Positions 36,961 to 47,787 of a stretch of 64,000 nt of DNA are shown piece by piece (position 1 is the first letter of the stretch; each line of letters begins with the position of its first letter). The notes beneath the pieces were generated by a model. The model did no database searches. It had not been told where the DNA came from and worked only from the letters and a program-made list of their open reading frames with translations. The position numbers and the translations under genes are program-made. This stretch comes from Escallonia rubra (Eukaryota; Streptophyta; Magnoliopsida; Escalloniales; Escalloniaceae): assembly GCA_033065855.1 (NCBI GenBank), contig JAVXUO010002945.1, positions 53,501-117,500 of the forward strand, given 5' to 3'.

Positions 36961-38060
36961 TGGCGGGTCAGACAGAGGAAAGTACTATGGGTAGGGTACA
37001 CAAGAAACTTATCCTAATTTACGGGAGATCATTGGGTGAGTTGGACGTATAGCCAATGCCCTAGAATCTTTGCAAAACAATCAGCACCACAGTCAAGTTG
37101 GTGAGACTTCTCAGGTGAGGTACGCTATAGCTACTGACGATCTGACCTTTCTTGAAATATTTGTTAAGCTTAAGCCTACTATATTTGCGGGTGGTGCTAA
37201 CTCGAATGAGGCAGAGGAATGGACAAGCAAGAAGGATAAATTATTTGAGAGAATGCAATTAACTCCTGTACAGAAAGTTTCTTTGGCTACTTTTTATTTG
37301 AGTGAGGATACAGGGTTTTGGTTGAAGACAATTGATGCGAAGAGGACAGCCGGTTATGTTATAAGAACTTGGGACCTTTTTACTACTGAGTTTAATAATA
37401 AATATATTCCGACAAGTGTTAGAAGAGATAGGAAATTGGCTTTCCTACAACTTGAACAGAAAAACAAGACTGTACAAGAATATGAAAAAGAATTTACTAC
37501 TTTAGCTCGACATGCATCTTATTTGGTTGAGGGTGGTGATAGGAAAGATAGAAAGTTTGAGACTGGCTTGAATCCTGACATAAAAGAAGCTATAGAACCT
37601 CTTAATATCTTTGATTATCATGAGATTTTAGATTTTAGATCGGGCACTTAATATTGAGAGGACTTTGGGGTTTACACGGGCAAAGATGGCACATATTAGT
37701 TTATCTAGGCCTCCGATGCCACAGTGGCAGGCGGGAAGATTTCCTTCTAAATCTGGTGGTAGGAAATTTCTGAGAATAGATATAAGGTGTATAGGGTATG
37801 CATCTAGACCCCAGACATAGGGATTTATGCCATGAGCATTTATAACTAGACCACGACCTCAGCCTAGGCCTGCAGTGAGGCCTACTCAGTATATACCACC
37901 TCAATAGCAGCATGCACCTGCAGTTAGTCGATATTGTACTTGTTGTGGTATGACTGGGCATACATAAGAGGTTTGTAGGAAGAGAAAGAGGACATGTTTT
38001 GCATGTGGCTCACAGGGGCATCAGATGAAGGATTGTCCTAAGAATAGAGGATATGTGGCT
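36961..38060 (+). pseudogene. gag: gag (capsid and zinc knuckles), broken
   Basis: An ATG at 36961 opens a short frame; a shift near 37050 leads into the main gag frame (37070-37651). That frame holds the retrotransposon-gag domain: EEWTSKKDKLFERM, ATFYLSEDTGFWLK, TWDLFTTEFNNKYIP, QLEQKNKTVQEYEKEF. A small duplication (GATTTTAGATTTTAG, near 37625) shifts the frame, after which LDRALNIERTLGFTRAKM continues. Two CCHC knuckles follow near 37930-38040. The first is CTCCGMTGHT-stop-EVC and the second, CFACGSQGHQMKDC, is intact. The product would form the virus-like particle and bind the element RNA. Several shifts and stops make it non-functional. Confidence 0.85.
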
Positions 38061-38149
38061 ACCACTGCTGGGGTCACACCTGCTACTGGCATTAGTACAG
38101 GTAGAAGAGTGAATAAGCCGACGATAAAGGCTAAAGCATTTGTACTGGG

Positions 38150-38800
38150 ACAGGATGAGGTACGGGGATCGCATGCTGTTGTTGGAGGTACTAGTTTAGT
38201 TTCTGGTACTTTGGCTAGAATATTGATTGATCTTGGCTCTACACATTCATACATCATTTGCCTATGCTGTCGGAGTCTTTACCTTTTGTGGTTAAAGTCA
38301 ATACCCCTGTGGGTGATTATTTATATACAGATATAGTGTACAAAGCCTGTGAGATTAACATGAATAACCAAGTATGGCATGCCAATTTGATTGAACTGCC
38401 TATGAGGGAGTTGGATGTTATTCAGGTTATGGATTGTTTATCCCACAATTATGCTAGCGTTGACTGATACTTTTACCTTACATGGTCAGCCAGTGTTTAT
38501 GTACGTGGGTAATGGGTGATAAAAGTCCAATTGTTATCCCTATTATTTCTGTATTACGTGCTCAGAACTTACTTGATAAGGGTTGTGTGGGATATATTGT
38601 GTATGCTATTGACTATTCAGAGACAGTGACTAGGCTGGAGGACAACCCTGTTGTTCAGGAATATTCAGATGTATTTTCTCAGGATTTGATTGATCTAACT
38701 CTTGATATGGAGATAAAATTCATTTTTGAACTTGTTCCAGGCACTGCACCTATATCTAAAGCTCCCTACAGAATGCTCCTGCCGAATTCAAGGAGTTAAA
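38150..38800 (+). pseudogene. pol: Aspartic protease region, broken
   Basis: After the zinc knuckles the frame reads GGTSLVSGTLARILIDLGSTHSYI, in which IDLGSTHS stands where active enzymes have a DSG/DTG active site. A shift follows, then PFVVKVNTPVGDYLYTD and MRELDVIQVMDCLSHNYA. These match the rest of the gypsy protease and linker. EYSDVFSQDLIDL and [17 protein letters not shown] introduce the reverse transcriptase. Confidence 0.75.
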
Positions 38801-39128
38801 GGTACAATTACAAGATTTACTTGATAAAGGCTTTACTAGACCAAGTACTTCACCTTGGGGTTCGCCTGTACTATTTGTTAAGAAAAAGTATGGTACCTTA
38901 TGTTTATGTATTGATTACAGATAGTTAAATCGGGTAACCATAAAGAATAAATACCCATTACCCATATCGAGGATTTGTTTGATCAGTTGCAAGGAGCTAT
39001 GATATTTTCTAAATTGGATTTGAGGTCAAGTTATCATCAATTAAAGGTAAGGGTGGAGGATGTCCCTAAGACTGCTTTCAGGACTAGGTATGGTCATTAC
39101 GAATTTCTAGTTATGCCATTTAGTGAAA
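38801..39128 (+). pseudogene. pol: Reverse transcriptase N-terminal part, truncated
   Basis: Reads [20 protein letters not shown], then [14 protein letters not shown] and a stop where gypsy RT has RQLN, then a one-base shift. After it come [20 protein letters not shown] and SSYHQLKVR (motif A with catalytic Asp in KLDLR) and [10 protein letters not shown]. The sequence then changes to LTR, so the YxDD motif, RNase H and integrase are absent. Confidence 0.85.
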
Positions 39129-39142
39129 TTTGTGGTTTAAAA

Positions 39143-40095
39143 CATGTCCTGTGAAACTCTACAATCATGAAATTAGAGTAATTTTGGTGCTAAAAAAGGT
39201 ATACTTTTAGTTGATATACGGACTTGGTTATTTGATATCTTATACTAATAGATATATAGAGTATACACACCAAATTGCATATTATTTCAAGTATTATTAC
39301 TCTGGTTTACAATTCGTGGCTTGAAACATGTACTGCAAAACTGCTGTTGGACAGATTCTAAAGTCTGTCGTTGGAAGGGCTTAACATGACTTTAATGAAT
39401 TAAATAAAATACTGGGTTGTAGCTCTTTAAGTCTAATTTTCAGAAATATATAGTTTTACTGTAGACACCTTGTAATAAAATTGTTATGATTTTTTGGAGT
39501 GTAGACTACTCCTAATACCCTTAGAAATACTGGGCAGATTAGGTTACCTAAATTACTAGTTCTTTGTGTTGGGCTTAAGGGTGGATAACTAGGTCAATTG
39601 TAGGTCTTAAATGGTCACTCAAATATCTACATGCTAATTTAAGTATGCATGTGTGTAGTAGGGTACTTAAGGAAGAGCATCAAATTATTTCTTGCTTGAT
39701 TACCGAATTAGTTCATGCATTTAGAGATTAGTCTACATGTTTGAAATGTATTTTGTGATATATGGAAAATGTGACTTAAGAGGGATTAAACCTCTTTTGA
39801 TGTACTTGATGAAATTTTTGTTGACATCTATACATAATTATGCATGTCATGCGAAGGAGAAGGAAAAAACTGAACTGAGGGTGTTATTTGCCGGGGTTAG
39901 GAGTTATCCGGCTAGGGTTCTCCTTCTCGCTCATGTCTCGATAGTACATACTAGCTATGTGTACTACTTCCCCAAAGGAATTATTTGCGTGCCTGTGATG
40001 ACGTTGAACTTCATCTATCGAACTCGCTATATCAGTTGATTGCGATAAGAAAAGTCTCTAGCACTAAGGGAAGGTTGGCTCATGCATGAGGGGAA
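39143..40095 (+). repeat. LTR fragment (partial 3' LTR)
   Basis: Co-linear copy of 35219-36170 from the 5' LTR, from CATGTCCTGTGAAACT to GGTTGGCTCATGCATGAGGG, with scattered substitutions and a short deletion near 39400. Neither LTR end is present. Confidence 0.8.
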
Positions 40096-40789
40096 TATTT
40101 ACACTAAGCGAATTTTGGGAAAAATATGCCCGTTCTCTCGCTACTGCAGTAAAGAATTGCCTCACAAGGGATCCGGCAGCAACCATGGCATGTTTTTCAA
40201 CAAGTACTCCGTTCAGCAGTGTTGCACCCGTGCCGAAAAATGCCTCATCCTCGACGGTAAGACAGCACTATGACCTATCCAGTTCAACCCGAATTAATGT
40301 TCAAAGTTCATGATGATGATGATGAAACCCATTAAAAACTCTGATTGATTGCTTTCTTGCTCACCCACAGTATTGGATTTGGCTACATGAACCAGAAAAT
40401 TATGGCAAGAAGATGGGTAACAGTGGGTGTGATTGTGGCCGGCGCAGAAAGGTTGGGGCAGTGGGTTGCGAGGGCGTGCGATAGAGAAACGGGGAGGGGA
40501 AGAAAGTTTTTGGGGCCGGTGCTGGAAGGTGCAACGGTGATTGGAGACGGTAGCCGGCGCAAGAAGGTTGGGCGGTGGGTTGCTTGTACTGTTGCGGCAG
40601 GATGATGGGTGACGGTGGGTGTGAAGGTGGCCGGAGTGAGAAGGTTGGGGCGGTGACTGGGGAAGTTGGGCATCACTGGAAGGTTGGGCAGTGGTTGCTA
40701 AGGTCTGCAACAGAGAAACAAGGAAGAGAAAAGGGGAGAGAGAGAGAGAGAAAAAAAAAGAAAGAGAATATATATATAAATATATAGGG
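40096..40789. other. Unassigned spacer with GC repeat
   Basis: 40096-40313 has an open frame with Ser-rich residues and no known motif. 40395-40690 is a GTGGCCGGnG / AAGGTTGGGGCAGTG repeat with ~190-bp spacing. (GA)n and (TA)n runs lie at 40738-40786. No gene recognised. Confidence 0.4.
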
Positions 40790-40827
40790 GGCCGATCAGG
40801 ATCGACCGGGGGATAATATCCACCCAA

Positions 40828-41182
40828 CCGCAACACTTTCTTGCGGTTGGGTACCATTGGCTTTTTGTTTTCTTTTCTTCCAACTTTTTTTGGCCCCCAC
40901 CCCCCTCACCCCCCAACCGTCCTTTACACCAAACCGCAACACTTTGTTGCGGTTCCGCCCTTCCCCTACCTGCCATGTGGCATGCGGGCGGTCACCCTAG
41001 TCCCCCCTTCCCTGCCTGCCACGTGGCAGGCGGTCACCCCTTCCCCTGTCTGCCACGTGGCATGCGGGCGGTCCCCCTAGTCCCCCCTTCCCTGCCTGCC
41101 ACGTGGCAGGCGGTCCCCCCAGTCCCCCTTCCCCTGCCTGCCACGTGGCCCCCCCTGCCCAAACCGCAACAAGGTGTTGCAG
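40828..41182. repeat. Hairpin motifs ACCGCAACAnnnTGTTGCGGT, left
   Basis: Near-perfect palindromes at about 40830-40850 (AACCGCAAC...TTGCGGTT), 40931-40954 and 41161-41180, with a half site near 41262. Further copies lie at 43088-43115 and 43256-43282 inside the arm. Mirror copies are in the right arm. They may be transposase-binding or foldback sites; that role is inference. Confidence 0.65.
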
Positions 41183-41257
41183 TCCCCCCCCCCACAATCC
41201 GCGACCCAATTTTGTGGCCCCCCCTGCCACGTGCCCCTTTCCCCCCTGCCACGTGCC
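41017..41257 (+). promoter_or_regulatory. CACGTG (G-box) cluster, left promoter
   Basis: Six CACGTG cores at 41020, 41054, 41100, 41142, 41228 and 41250. The first three sit in TGCCACGTGGCA palindromes, or nearly so. The cluster lies 80-310 bp upstream of the TATA box. G-boxes are bound by plant bZIP and bHLH factors, so light or stress control is possible but untested. Confidence 0.6.
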
Positions 41258-41332
41258 CGTTGTTGCGGTTCCCCCCGTCCTTTTTCCGACCTTTCTCTGT
41301 TTTCTTTCATCTCTCTCCCTCACTTTTCCCTC

Positions 41333-41340
41333 TTTATAAG
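41333..41340 (+). promoter_or_regulatory. TATA box of the left arm promoter
   Basis: TTTATAAG after a C/T-rich stretch. Downstream lies an exon-like segment ending at a donor GTAAGT (41502-41507). It has an exact mirror at 60203-60210. It would drive the plus-strand PMD-C48 gene. Confidence 0.55.
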
Positions 41341-42971
41341 CCCTTCTCCCCGAACCCTTTCTTCCACTCCCCATCATCTTTACCAACACAGACTTCATAC
41401 TCCATATCTCACTTACATAATCTCCACAACAATACAAACAAAATTTTTTTACGTTAGAAGATCGGAGGATTTTTCTTGAGCAATATATCAAGTTAAAACA
41501 AGTAAGTATTTTGAATTTTCTTATAATTCAATGTTAATTTCAAATTGTTCTTACCAATGATTTGTTTAAATTGTGTTTAGCTTAAATTGTTCTTACCATA
41601 GTCTAAAATTCGTGTTTTTTGAGAGTTTGAAATTAGGGATTGAACTAGCGTTTATTAGCGAATATTCATTCGAAGTCCAAAAATAGTCATTGTAGACTCA
41701 AATTGAAGATAACGAAAATACAAATGGAACGAAACAAAAATCAGATCAATCGGAGATCGGATGAGCGGTTTTTTAGGGCGTCAAAATTAGGTTTATACAA
41801 ATCAGGGTATTACATTTATATATTCCAAAATACCCATTTTTTAGGGCATCAAAATTTGGATTTTTCATGAATTTATAAAAAATAGCTAGAGCTAGATTTT
41901 CCCAAAGTACAAACAAGAGACCCTAGTTATTTTTAAAAGATCTATATTAGGGAAAACTTTCAGATTTTTCCCTGGACTGGAAAGGGGTCAACTGATACGG
42001 GGAACCTTGTAACTTCGCAGTGTAATTTAAAATATCAAACTAGCGTGATTTTGTGTGAAACTTTTATGAGAACCCTAGGATGTTGGGAAGTTCCGTTTCC
42101 CCTGAATTTGTGCCATTCCGATGTTGTTAGCTATTTTTTTGGCCGAAAGGGTTTTAAGCGCTCGATCCGGACACCGGTTCGGGATTTTTGGGCGAAAAAT
42201 CCCGAAAAGTACTTTTTAGATCAAGAATGAATTCAGGAAGCTTAAAATAGTATTTCAAAGCACTTTTGAGATTTTTCGATGCCAGGGGGCATTTCGGTAA
42301 TTTGCCACCCCGAGAGGGGTATTTTAGTAATTCTACAATGTTAAGTCTACAAATGACTTTTTTGTCCAGAAACCTAAGTAAAACACTTGAAAGGCTGTTT
42401 TGAAGCTGATTTGGGGTTCGGAGTGGGTGATAATGAACCCCCGAGGGCATTTCGGTAATTTGCCGCTCATCAGGGGTATTTTTGTAATTTTCCTGTCAAA
42501 ATTTTCCGAATGCCCTTTAGTTCGGGAAGGGGTGTAAGACACCCGAAAAGTTATTTTAAAGTTGTTCTGAGATATTTCTAAAGATTGGAAAAGGGTCAAC
42601 TGATACGGGGAACCTTGTAACTTTGTAGTGTAATTTAAAATATCAAACTAGCGCGATTTCGCGTGAAACTTTTATGAGAACCCTAGGATGTTGGGAAGTT
42701 CCGTTTCCCCGGAATTTGCGCCATTCCGATGTCGTTAGCTATTTTTTTGGCCGAACGGGCTTTTAAGCGCTCGATCCGGACACCGGTTCAGAATTTTTGG
42801 GCCAAAAATACTTTTTAGATCAAGAATGAATTCAAGAAGCTTAAAATAGCATTTCAAAGCACTTTTGAGATTTTCCGATGCCAGGGGGTATTTCGGTAAT
42901 TTGACACCCCGAGAGGGGTATTTTGAAAATTCTACAATGTTAAGTCTAGAATGTTAATTCTACAATGTTAA

Positions 42972-43321
42972 GTCACCCAAGGTGTTGCGGTTCCTTTTTT
43001 TTTTTCTTTTTTTCGTGGGCCCCCCACCCCCTGACCTTTTTTCTTCTCTTTCTTTCGTGGCCCCCACCCCCTTCCTCCCCCACCCCCGAACCGCAACAAG
43101 GAGTTGCAGTTCTCTGTCCTTCCTACTTTTTTCTTCGTGGCCCCAACCCGCCGTGCCCCCCCCCCCCCCCCCGGTTCCTTTTTTTTCTTCTTTTGCGTTT
43201 CTTGTTTTCTTTTGCGTGTCCTTTTTTGTTTTCTCTTGAGTGGCCCCCCACCCCCGAACCGCAACAAGGAGTTGCGGTTCTCTGTGGCCTTCCACTTTTT
43301 TCTTCGTGGCCCCACGGGCCA
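42972..43321. repeat. GC-rich hairpin module within the left arm
   Basis: C/T-rich, GTGGCCCC-rich sequence with two full and one half ACCGCAAC hairpins and a C run (about 43156-43173). It replaces ~400 bp of a 600-bp unit. The open frames across it on both strands are low-complexity and not genes. Confidence 0.6.
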
Positions 43322-44773
43322 TTCCAAAGTCGTTAGCTATTTTTTTGACCGAACGGGCTTTTAAATGCTCGATCCGGACACCGGTTCGGGATTTTTGGGC
43401 GAAACTTTTGTAAAATACTTTTTAGATCAATAATGATTTCAGGAAGCTTAAAATAACATTTTAAAGCACTTTTGAGATTTTCTGAAGCCAGGTGGCATTT
43501 TGGTAATTTGCCACCCCCAAAGGGATGTTTTAGTAATTTTTCCGGTAAAGTTTTTCAAAGGACTTTTTAGTCCAGAACTGTAAGTAAGACACCTAAAATG
43601 TTGTTTTGAAGCTGATTGCGGGGCGTAATTGTCGCTAAAGGTGAAAACTTAATTAGACAGTTTTTCACGAATTTATAAAACATAGCTAGAGCTAGATTTT
43701 GCCAAACTGTAAAAAAGATACCCTAGTTATTTGTAAAAGATCTGTATCGGGGGAAAATTTCAGATTTTTCTAAAGACTGGAAAGGGGTTAATTGATACGT
43801 GGAACCTTGTAACTTTACAGTGTAATTTAAAATATCAGGCTAGTGCGATTTCACACGAAACTTTAATGAGAATCCTAGGATGTTGGGAAGTTCCATTTCC
43901 CAGGAATTCGGGCCCTTCCGAAGCCGTTAGCTATTTTTTTCGCCGAACGGGCTTTTAAGCCCTCGATCCGAACACTGGTTCGGGATTTTTGGGCGAAACT
44001 TTTGTAAAATACTTTTTAGATCAAGAATGATTTCAGGAAGCTTAAAATAGCATTTTAAAGCACTTTTGAGATTTTCTGAAGCCAGGGGGCATTTTGGTAA
44101 TTTGCCACCCCGAGAGGGGTGTTTTGGTAATTTTCCCGGTAAAGTTTTTCAAAGGACTTCTTAGTCCAAAAATGTCAGTAAAACACCTGAAATGTTGTTT
44201 TGAAGCTGATTGCGGGGCGTTAGGGTGATATTGAATCCCCGGGGGCATTTCGATAATTTGTCGCTCAACGGGGGTATTTATGTAATTTAACATTGTAAAA
44301 TTTTCTAACTTACTTTTAGTTCGGGAAGGGGTGTAAGATACCCGGAAATTTATTTTTTCCAGTTGTTCTGAGATGTTTGTTGGGGCGATGGCTGTCAGGG
44401 GGTATTTTGCATAAGTTGGGGGTGTTTTGGTAACTTTCCCCCTTAGAATACCCTGAGAAAATATTTGGTATATAATTACGTAATACATTTAAAAAGTGGT
44501 TTTAAAGCGGTTTTCTGGTGTTGGTGGTGTAGCGGCCATCCGGGGGTATATTGGTAAATTGCCACGTTGGCTCTAAATTTTAGGGAAGTAGAGTAATTAA
44601 GCGTTCGGAGTGGTGGGAAGTGATGAATTGTTTTAATACATTGAAATAATGAGATAATGACTGTTGCTAACGCGTTGGTAAGCTAGGTTTAAGATCCAGT
44701 TATATTTTTGGAATGTAAATATTATGGACGTTAAGTTGGTTTACGATTATATTTTGTTCTTAGAGATATGTAA

Positions 44774-46704
44774 TTCAACCCCGGACCTCATGATACATCA
44801 ATCCTATACGATGACGATGACCAGGTCGCGAGGTACGTATTTGACGGTGTCGATAGGGGTGTTTTGGAAACAATTCAAAACACAGGTCACCTCGAAGAGT
44901 GGGGACTGAACGAGGAACAAATACAACTATTACACCGTCAAAATTTGACCATGTTCACCGATTGCGGGATTTGGTCTCGGCACGACGATTGCCTTATATT
45001 CGCTCTAGTTGAACGATGGAGGGGCGAGACGAACTCATTTCACTTCCGGTTTGGTGAAATGACTATTACATTAGAGGACGTCGGATTTATACTTGGAATC
45101 CCATGTCACAGCAAACCCATTACTTCGAGCAAAACGTCTGCATCCATAGCGAAGATGGCTAGGCAGTATTTCCCGGGAAGTCCGAGGGAAGCTCTTACGT
45201 CTAACGACATCAAACTTAAATGGCGGAGAGAGCAGTACGGAGTGCTACCGGATGAATACACTCCTCATGATTTGGTGACGTATACGAAGGCATTCCTATG
45301 TATATTATTGGAGCCATATTACTTCCGACGCATTCAAAAAACACTGTGCATCCGAAGTATATGGTGTTCTTGGAGGATCTTGAGGAGGTATACTCGTATT
45401 CGTGGGGTTCAGCTGTTCTTGCGCACCTATATCGAGCACTGCATAAGGCTACGAGATTGGATGCCAAGTCTATTGCCGCCTGCCTGACTCTATTACAGGT
45501 ACGAGCATTTACATTCTTGTTTTGACATGTCAAAATATTCGTGATTAATTACTAATTCCATATAATGTTTGCATTCACAGGTTTGGTCTTACTAGAGGCT
45601 ACCGACGGGACGTCCATAACCGCGGGAATATTCCAATGAGACGTGGCCTAGGGTGTGGGCCTGGGGGCCTACGACCAACCGGAGGAGACGGGTAGACCCT
45701 CACCACCATCTAAAGTTCTATCAGGGGGAACTAGAGATACTGGATGCATCCCAGGTGACGTGGCAGCCATATGGCAAGGTGATGCATCGGTTGGATGAGT
45801 GGTGTTGGCAACTTTCGGTGTCGTACGTGCTGGCAGGTTTGGTTCGGGTGCCGCTTATTCACTTCAAAGTATGTGAGTTTCAGATGCCCGATCGAGCTAT
45901 GAAATAAGTTGGCTGTCTACAAGGGATACCAAAACCCGCTGTAGACATGCGGCCATACAGGAGTGGTTGCCTGGCAAAATTCGAGGTGTCTGATGCCTTG
46001 AATTTGTTGAGCGACGAGGTTCAACAGTGGAATACCTAGCAAGAAACATATGGTAGCCTTGTATCACTCAAGGACGACGACATCAGTATCGAGGAGTACC
46101 TTCAATGGTTTCTCAAGGTGACGCGCACGAGGGTGAATCGCCCTTCCCAGGTGAGGAAGCCATCGTATGCGCCACGTGAGGTCTATGACCAGTTCTGGGC
46201 ATTGAGCATTGTAAGTTCTCCATCCAGCGAACAGAGCGGTCCACATATACGATAGCCTAAGGGAGGACGGACCTGGATGGCTGCTGGCACAGATGTACAG
46301 CAAGTACATCACTGCAGTGGTTAGTTTTTATTTTTTGGCATTGGCTGATAGTATATTCTTTCTTCTTGTTACATAGGCTTGATGACCTTTTTTATTGTTG
46401 GATGCAGACTACTATCCTATTGCTAGCGTGCCAAGATTATTCGGGGGAAACAATCACCAGGAATTTGACGGTGGAGCCTTGGACGGTCGTGATGATACAT
46501 GACTGACCAAAGCAATATAACAGTCACGATTGCGGGATTTACGTCCTCAAGTACATGGACTACATTGCTCGCTCGGAGGTGCTAAAATATACGTCGTGGA
46601 TGAGGAAAAATGCCTTGACGTTTAGGTATAGGATAGCCTGGGAGCTGAAAAAGAATGAAGCTAGACGCCTTCATTACTATTATCATAACCATTATCCTAA
46701 CTAG
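44774..46704 (+). pseudogene. PMD protein joined to C48 (Ulp1-like) protease, broken
   Basis: Plant mobile domain (PF10536): NPGPHDTSIL (44777) opens it, then DCGIWSRHDDCLIFALVERW, HFRFGEMTITLEDVGFILGI and, after a one-base shift near 45296, YIIGAILLP, SWGSAVLAHLYRALHKAT and a splice donor (45499). Intron 45499-45580 ends TTCACAG. Exon 2 begins VWSY-stop-RLPTGRP (a stop where the family has Glu) and has VTWQPYGKV, LIHFKVCEFQMPDRAMK-stop and GCLQGIPKPAVDMRPY. It ends YDQFWAL (46204). From 46221 the frame is C48: HPANRAVHIYDSL (Asp region), an intron (46320-46407), then PKQYNSHDCGIYVLKYMDYI with catalytic Gln and Cys. The catalytic His segment is missing. PMD proteins act in nuclear silencing and development (MAIN/MAIL1), and C48 enzymes cut SUMO-like modifiers. 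The TAA at 44771 directly after an ATG leaves the true start open. Confidence 0.8.
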
Positions 46705-47570
46705 CGTGGCTAAGGTGCAATGAGCAAAGAGCACTGCACAAAAAAGAAATGTACATAATTTTTCGCAAGTTATGAAATTGGCACTAAAGTGTGTGCGAAT
46801 AGCCCTTCATAGGAAAATCCTGAAAAATATTTTGTCTCGTTTTTTGCCGAAATTCATAGAAATGGGCTAAGTAGCGTGCATGAGGTGCAATGAGCGAAAA
46901 AAAAACTGACAAAAAAAATTACAACATTTTTCGCAAGCTAAGCATTGGGCGTTAAAGTGTGCCCGAATAGGCCCTTCATAGGAAAACTTGAAAAAATAAT
47001 TTGTCTAGTTTTTCGCCGAAATTCATAGAAATGGGCTAAGTAGCGTGCATGAGGTGCAATGAGCGAAAAAAAACTGACAAAATAAATTACAACATTTTTC
47101 GCAAGCTAAGCGGTGCCGCTAAAGTGTGCCCGAATAAGCCCTTCATAGGAAAACCAAAAAAAATATTTGTCTCAAATTTCGCCGAAATTCATAGAAATAG
47201 GCTACTTAGCGTGCCTAAGGTATATTGAGCAAAAAAAAACTGACAAAAAACTATACAAGATTTTTTTTAAGTTATGAATTGGGCGAGAAAGTGTACGCGA
47301 ATAAGCCCTTCATAGGAAAACCAAAAAAATTATTTGTTTATGAATTTCGCCGAAATTCATAAAAATGGGCTACCTAGCGTGCCTACGGTGCAATGAGCAA
47401 AAAAGGAAGTGACAAAAAAAATTACAAGATTTTTCGGAAGTTATGAATTGGGCGCTAAAGTGTGCGCGAATAGACCCTTCATAGGAAAACCAAAAAAATT
47501 ATTTGTCTCGATTTAAGCCGAAATTCATAGAAATGGGCTAATTAGCGTGCCTAAGGTGCAATTTAAAAAA
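46699..47570 (+). repeat. 168-bp tandem array between the convergent genes
   Basis: Five units. GCCGAAATTCATAGAAATGG-type sequence is at 46846, 47015, 47181, 47349 and 47517 (spacings 169, 166, 168, 168). Each unit also has GTGCAATGAGCAAAAAA, CTAAAGTGTGnGCGAATA and CCCTTCATAGGAAAA. It begins directly after the protease stop and ends ~200 bp before the transposase stop, the place of a shared 3' region or terminator. Confidence 0.9.
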
Positions 47571-47787
47571 AAACTGGCAAGAATCCACAAACCAAATCAC
47601 AAATTTAAACATTATAAAAGTTCAATTTAAACAACTGAAACACCCTAACACTCTTCCTCATCATCGTCCTTCTCGACCATACTGCCAGGTTCGATACCTA
47701 GCACTTTATAATGGTTTCTCTTGTCATGATCAGTCATCCTATTTCACAACGCACACTTTCACAATATTTTTTTTACCCGTTGCTTCT

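Larger units (their letters stand above)
33967..40095 (+). mobile_element. Ty3/gypsy retrotransposon with internal deletion
   Basis: A complete 5' LTR is followed by a primer site, decayed gag with zinc knuckles, protease and the first part of reverse transcriptase. The coding region then jumps at about 39125-39143 into a fragment of the LTR (matching 35219-36170). RNase H, integrase and the start of the 3' LTR are missing, and the 3' LTR is also cut at about 40095, before its true end. It is inserted in the Tat-like integrase on the left. Gene order (gag-PR-RT) and RT sequence fit Ty3/gypsy, probably a chromovirus. No chromodomain is left to confirm this. Confidence 0.85.
40828..44640 (+). 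repeat. Left inverted arm
   Basis: Order inward: hairpin-rich GC promoter zone (40828-41330), TATA and transcript start zone (41333-41501), ~450 bp of AT-rich sequence (41502-41960), then ~600-bp repeats beginning CTGATACGGGGAACCTTGTAA at about 41993, 42600 and 43795. A GC-rich hairpin segment (about 42972-43321) replaces part of one unit. The mirror image is at 50045-51795 and 59581-60650. Confidence 0.8.

Noticed and set aside
40086-40313. 75-codon Ser-rich frame as a possible captured exon
   Set aside because: No splice context or known motif, and its start overlaps the end of an LTR fragment.
46699-47570. CRISPR-like repeat array
   Set aside because: Units are 168 bp contiguous tandem repeats without unique spacers; plant nuclear context.
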